Positions 61,098-64,000 of a DNA stretch of 64,000 bases are shown here, piece by piece. The first letter of the stretch is position 1. The number at the start of each line of letters is the position of its first letter. Origin of the DNA: Pseudaminobacter soli (ex Li et al. 2025) (GTDB taxonomy: Bacteria > Pseudomonadota > Alphaproteobacteria > Rhizobiales > Rhizobiaceae); the NCBI RefSeq assembly GCF_029892515.1, contig NZ_JARXVF010000006.1:186001-250000 (forward strand), in the 5' to 3' direction. A program made the translations under genes and the position numbers. The notes beneath the pieces are model-generated. The model worked only from the letters and a program-made list of their open reading frames with translations. It did no database searches and was not told the origin of the DNA.

Positions 61098-61114
61098 TGC
61101 ACTACAGTATTGCA
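61098..61114. promoter_or_regulatory. 17-base near-perfect palindrome upstream of dmmD
   Basis: TGCACTACAGTATTGCA: symmetric TGCA-n-TAC-n-GTA-n-TGCA with one mismatched pair and a central base; it also gives TTGCAC direct repeats 13 bases apart. AT-rich surroundings and position about 100 bases before the dmmD start make an operator likely. No regulator gene lies beside it. Confidence 0.5.
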
Positions 61115-61215
61115 CGTTTGGATTTTTGAGTCAGTATCGCTGTCGATCCACTTCGCGGCGTTTTGCCTTTCAGGCGAGACGAAGAAGAACATTTTTGAAA
61201 TGGGAGGATGGAGTA

Positions 61216-62349
61216 GTGACGGTATCTTGGAGATTCTCGACCTTGGCGGATCGCCATCGCGCCCTTGGTTCCAAGCTGGAAGATTGGAGCGGCATGGGCA
61301 CGGCTTGGACCTATGAAAAGGACGCCAACGAGGAGTACATCGCAATCCGTACCAAGGCCGGGTTGATGGACGTGTCCGGTCTTAAGAAGGTGCATGTTAA
61401 CGGCCCACACGCCTCCCACCTGCTCGATCTCGCCACCACCCGCGACGTCGAGAAGATCTATCCCGGCAAGTCGGCCTATGCCTGCATGCTCAACGAGGCC
61501 GGCAAGTTCACCGATGACTGCATCCTCTATCGCATGGGGCCGAATTCCTGGATGGTGGTGCACGGCTCAGGCACCGGCCACGAAGAACTTACGCGCGCCG
61601 CGATGGGCCGCGACGTCTCGATCCGGTTCGACGACAATCTCCACGACCTGTCGCTGCAGGGGCCGGTGGCGGTGGACTTCCTGGCCAAGCACGTGCCAGG
61701 CATCCGCGATCTCAATTACTTCCACCACATGCAGACGCGTCTGTTCGGCTTCCCGGTCATGATCTCGCGCACAGGCTACACCGGCGAGCGCGGCTACGAG
61801 ATCTTCTGCCGAGGGCAGGATGCACCGGTTATCTGGGACGCGATCCTTGAAGACGGTGCGGACTTGGGCATCATTCCGACCCGCTTCACCACGCTCGACA
61901 TGCTGCGCGTTGAAAGCTACCTGCTGTTCTATCCTTACGATAACTCGCAAAAATACCCGTTCGAGAATGAAGGTCCAGGCGACACGCTGTGGGAACTCGG
62001 TCTCGACTTCACCGTGAGCCCAGGCAAGACCGGCTTCCGCGGTGCTGAGGAGCACTACCGGCTGAGGGGCAAGGAGCGCTTCAAGATCTTCGGCGTTCTG
62101 CTGGAAGGCGAGCAGCCGGCCGACGAGGGTGCGCCGGTCTATCGCGACGGCAAGAAGGTGGGCGTGGTCACCTGCGCGATGTATTCGCCGCTGGTGAAGA
62201 AGTCGATGGGTATCGCCCGCCTCGACGTCGATTGCGCGGTGCAGGGCACGCCGCTCGAAATCCACAATCAGAACGGCAAGATCATGGCTGTCGCCCACAC
62301 GTTGCCATTCGACGACCCGAAAAAGCTGAAGCGCACCGCGAAGGGTTGA
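61216..62349 (+). CDS. dmmD: GcvT-family aminomethyltransferase-like protein (DmmD-like)
   Basis: 377 residues from GTG 61216, with GGGAGG and GGAG just upstream. GcvT/dimethylglycine-type folate domain: YIAIRTKAGLMDVSGLKKVH, VNGPHASHLLDLATTRDVEK, SLQGPVAVDFLAKHVPG, ISRTGYTGERGYEIFCRG and LDMLRVESYLLFYPYD. It heads dmmD-dmmA-dmmB, the order I recall from Ruegeria, where dmmD is not needed for monooxygenase activity in E. coli but is needed for growth on methylated amines. It may move the released C1 unit to tetrahydrofolate. The symbol rests on gene order as much as sequence. Confidence 0.8.
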   Translation: MTVSWRFSTLADRHRALGSKLEDWSGMGTAWTYEKDANEEYIAIRTKAGLMDVSGLKKVHVNGPHASHLLDLATTRDVEKIYPGKSAYACMLNEAGKFTDDCILYRMGPNSWMVVHGSGTGHEELTRAAMGRDVSIRFDDNLHDLSLQGPVAVDFLAKHVPGIRDLNYFHHMQTRLFGFPVMISRTGYTGERGYEIFCRGQDAPVIWDAILEDGADLGIIPTRFTTLDMLRVESYLLFYPYDNSQKYPFENEGPGDTLWELGLDFTVSPGKTGFRGAEEHYRLRGKERFKIFGVLLEGEQPADEGAPVYRDGKKVGVVTCAMYSPLVKKSMGIARLDVDCAVQGTPLEIHNQNGKIMAVAHTLPFDDPKKLKRTAKG

Positions 62350-62356
62350 TGCGGGC

Positions 62357-62956
62357 ATGACGGCCAATTCCATCCTCAGCCGGCCGGTCTACGGAACCCT
62401 GTCACCACAGCCCGGTCGGAACCATCTCTTCGTCGCCGACGCCGAAGGCGCGGCGGCGATCCTCGACATGGCAAAGGCCGCACCCAAAGGGTTCTTCGCC
62501 GATGCCCACATCATATTCGTTCCGGGCGACACCGGGGCGCACTATGTCGAAGCGCTGAAGTCGCTGCAGGCGGCGCGCTTCTACGAAGGCCCCTCCACGG
62601 CCGCCGCCCTGCCAAGGCTGCGCCAGACGCTGGCTACAGCACATATGGGCCTTCGTATTTACCTAGCCGGCACCGAAGGGCTGATCGGCCTAGCCATGCA
62701 GGCCGCGATGGAGGCCGGCTTCGACCATGCTTCGATCCAGACTGAGCATCGCGGCTCTCTGGCACGCCGGATTCAATGCGTGCACTGCAAGGGGATCACC
62801 GAGAACGTGACTACGCAGCCGGCCACCTGCTCGCATTGCGGTCTGGTTCTGCTGGTACGGGATCACTATTCGCGTCGCCTGGCCGCCTTCCAGGGCGTCT
62901 GCATCAACGCGGAGGACCCGACTGAAATCCCTCAGGCAGAGGAGATTTTCCGTTGA
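62357..62956 (+). CDS. dmmA: Dimethylamine monooxygenase subunit DmmA-like
   Basis: 199 residues. An N-terminal domain (about 1-130, NHLFVADAEGAAAILDMAK, LRIYLAGTEGLIGLAMQAAM) is followed by a zinc-ribbon of four cysteines, CVHCKG..ATCSHCG, then LLVRDHYSRRLAAFQGVC. This two-part layout is that of DmmA, a subunit of the haem-dependent enzyme that turns dimethylamine into methylamine. Starts 7 bases after dmmD and ends in a TTGA overlap with dmmB. Confidence 0.85.
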   Translation: MTANSILSRPVYGTLSPQPGRNHLFVADAEGAAAILDMAKAAPKGFFADAHIIFVPGDTGAHYVEALKSLQAARFYEGPSTAAALPRLRQTLATAHMGLRIYLAGTEGLIGLAMQAAMEAGFDHASIQTEHRGSLARRIQCVHCKGITENVTTQPATCSHCGLVLLVRDHYSRRLAAFQGVCINAEDPTEIPQAEEIFR

Positions 62957-63918
62957 GCGCCGGAACAAGCAAGATCGACGTCACCGTTACCGATGTCGTC
63001 ACGGTCAACGAGTTGGTCAAGCGCTTCCACTTCCGGCGCGCCGACGGCCAGCTTCTGCCGACCTTCTCCGGCGGCGCCCATATCGTCGTCGAAATGCGCG
63101 ACGACGACCGAACCCGCCTCAACCCCTACTCGCTGATGAGTTCGCCGCTGGACACGCGCGACTACACGATCAGCGTCCGGCGAGACGATACCGGCCGAGG
63201 CGGCTCGCTGTTCATGCACCAGCGGGTGAAGCCGGGCATGGGCATGGTTATCAGCAGCCCGGTCAACCTGTTCTCGCTCGATCTCAGGGCCCGGAAGCAC
63301 CTGATGATCGCCGGGGGCATCGGCATCACACCCTTCATGGCCCAGACCTCGCAGCTTTCAGGCGATGGGAGCAACTTCGAGCTCCACTACACCTGCCGCA
63401 CGGAGGCGCTAGGTACCTATGCCGATGTGCTGAGGGCGCGCTACGGCCGGCGAATCCATCTCTATCGCGACGACCAAGGCGAGAGGCTGCCGCTGGAGCA
63501 GCTGCTCGCCTCGCAGCCGCTCGGCACACATCTCTACATCTGCGGCCCTGCCGGCATGATCGACTGGGTGCGTCGCACGGCGGCCGAGGCTGGCTGGCCA
63601 GACGATACGGTGCATTTCGAACATTTCGCGGCCCCACAACCCGGTAAGCCCTTCGATGTCACGCTCGCTCTCAGCGGCAAGCAGATCCATGTCGGCGAAC
63701 AGCAGAGCCTGCTCGAGGCGATCGAAGCTGCTGGCATCGATCCGCCCTATCTGTGCCGCGGCGGCGTTTGCGGGCAATGCGAAACCAAGGTCATTTCCTA
63801 TGACGGCAAGTTTTTGCACAACGACCACTGGCTCTCGGAGGAGGAGCATCGTTCCGGCTGCAAGATCATGCCATGCGTTTCGCGCTTCGATGGCAAATCG
63901 CTCGTTCTGGAGCGATAG
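62953..63918 (+). CDS. dmmB: Dimethylamine monooxygenase reductase subunit DmmB-like (flavin/[2Fe-2S])
   Basis: 321 residues from TTG 62953, overlapping the dmmA stop; AGGAGA is just upstream. Phthalate-dioxygenase-reductase-type module: flavin-binding NPYSLMSSPLDTRDYTISVR, NAD domain GGIGITPFMAQT and YICGPAGMIDWVRR, and a C-terminal plant-type ferredoxin with CRGGVCGQC and a fourth Cys in KIMPC. Passes electrons from NAD(P)H to the haem oxygenase subunit. The DUF3445 haem subunit (dmmC) should follow, but the last 82 bases of the window contain no start for it. Confidence 0.88.
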   Translation: MSAGTSKIDVTVTDVVTVNELVKRFHFRRADGQLLPTFSGGAHIVVEMRDDDRTRLNPYSLMSSPLDTRDYTISVRRDDTGRGGSLFMHQRVKPGMGMVISSPVNLFSLDLRARKHLMIAGGIGITPFMAQTSQLSGDGSNFELHYTCRTEALGTYADVLRARYGRRIHLYRDDQGERLPLEQLLASQPLGTHLYICGPAGMIDWVRRTAAEAGWPDDTVHFEHFAAPQPGKPFDVTLALSGKQIHVGEQQSLLEAIEAAGIDPPYLCRGGVCGQCETKVISYDGKFLHNDHWLSEEEHRSGCKIMPCVSRFDGKSLVLER

Positions 63919-64000
63919 CTATCATCTTTGCGTGTGAGTGTGGTCTTCAGCGCGGCTCGCGCCGGACCGAAGTTCGCACCACATTGCAGTTCCATCGGAA

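Noticed and set aside
1-64000. CRISPR arrays, tRNA or rRNA genes, complete insertion sequences
   Set aside because: No regularly spaced repeats, no tRNA-like arm and anticodon sets, and no intact transposase with inverted repeats were found. The SyrB-like gene alone is not evidence of an insertion sequence.

Overview
This is a GC-rich, gene-dense chromosomal or megaplasmid-type segment. Gene content points to an alphaproteobacterium of the Rhizobiales, most likely Phyllobacteriaceae (Mesorhizobium/Aminobacter-like): a six-gene pha/mrp antiporter operon with a fused A/B subunit, a SyrB-like protein, a DUF6522-like protein, many ABC importers and a methylated-amine gene set (tmm, tdm, dmm). The species assignment is inference; there is no rRNA in the window. 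I found no tRNA, CRISPR array, intact insertion sequence or phage.

Layout. 1-841: a broken HD-domain gene and a C-terminally truncated LysR regulator, back to back. 1007-5089: an M20 amidohydrolase followed by a metNIQ methionine importer. 5224-6772: an NsrR-type repressor, a group III truncated haemoglobin, a DUF6522-like protein and a 32-residue membrane peptide, a likely nitric-oxide response patch. 7330-8007: SyrB-like protein. 8334-22483: a large catabolic island with an aminotransferase/kinase/deaminase/DapA-like operon, a D-aminopeptidase and leucyl aminopeptidase with a peptide-binding protein, a divergent peptide permease/ATPase operon, and a GntR regulator. A shared sequence motif lies before all three transcription units. 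22742-25933: a DUF535 (VirK/YbjX) protein divergent from a two-component system. 26009-32204: a polyamine-type ABC importer with an amidase and a TetR regulator. 32739-34418: FMN-binding glutamate-synthase-like protein. 34625-41260: cutC, a ROK kinase, a LacI regulator and a polar amino-acid ABC importer enclosing an N4-(beta-N-acetylglucosaminyl)-L-asparaginase-type hydrolase, with a perfect LacI-type palindrome in front; this reads as a GlcNAc-asparagine catabolic locus. 41716-47734: phaABCDEFG cation/proton antiporter. 47873-48589: class A acid phosphatase.

49101-63918: methylated-amine region. Trimethylamine monooxygenase (tmm) heads a leftward set with a complete Liv-type ABC importer and an unrecognised protein; TMAO demethylase (tdm), an APC permease and dmmD-dmmA-dmmB run rightward. 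Together these would convert TMA to TMAO, to dimethylamine plus formaldehyde, and on to methylamine. The remaining dimethylamine monooxygenase gene (dmmC) is not in the window and would be expected just beyond the right edge.

The least described items are the GntR-linked peptide/amino-sugar island with its repeated operator-like motif, the putative GlcNAc-Asn locus, and the coupling of tmm to a Liv-type importer with an orphan protein.
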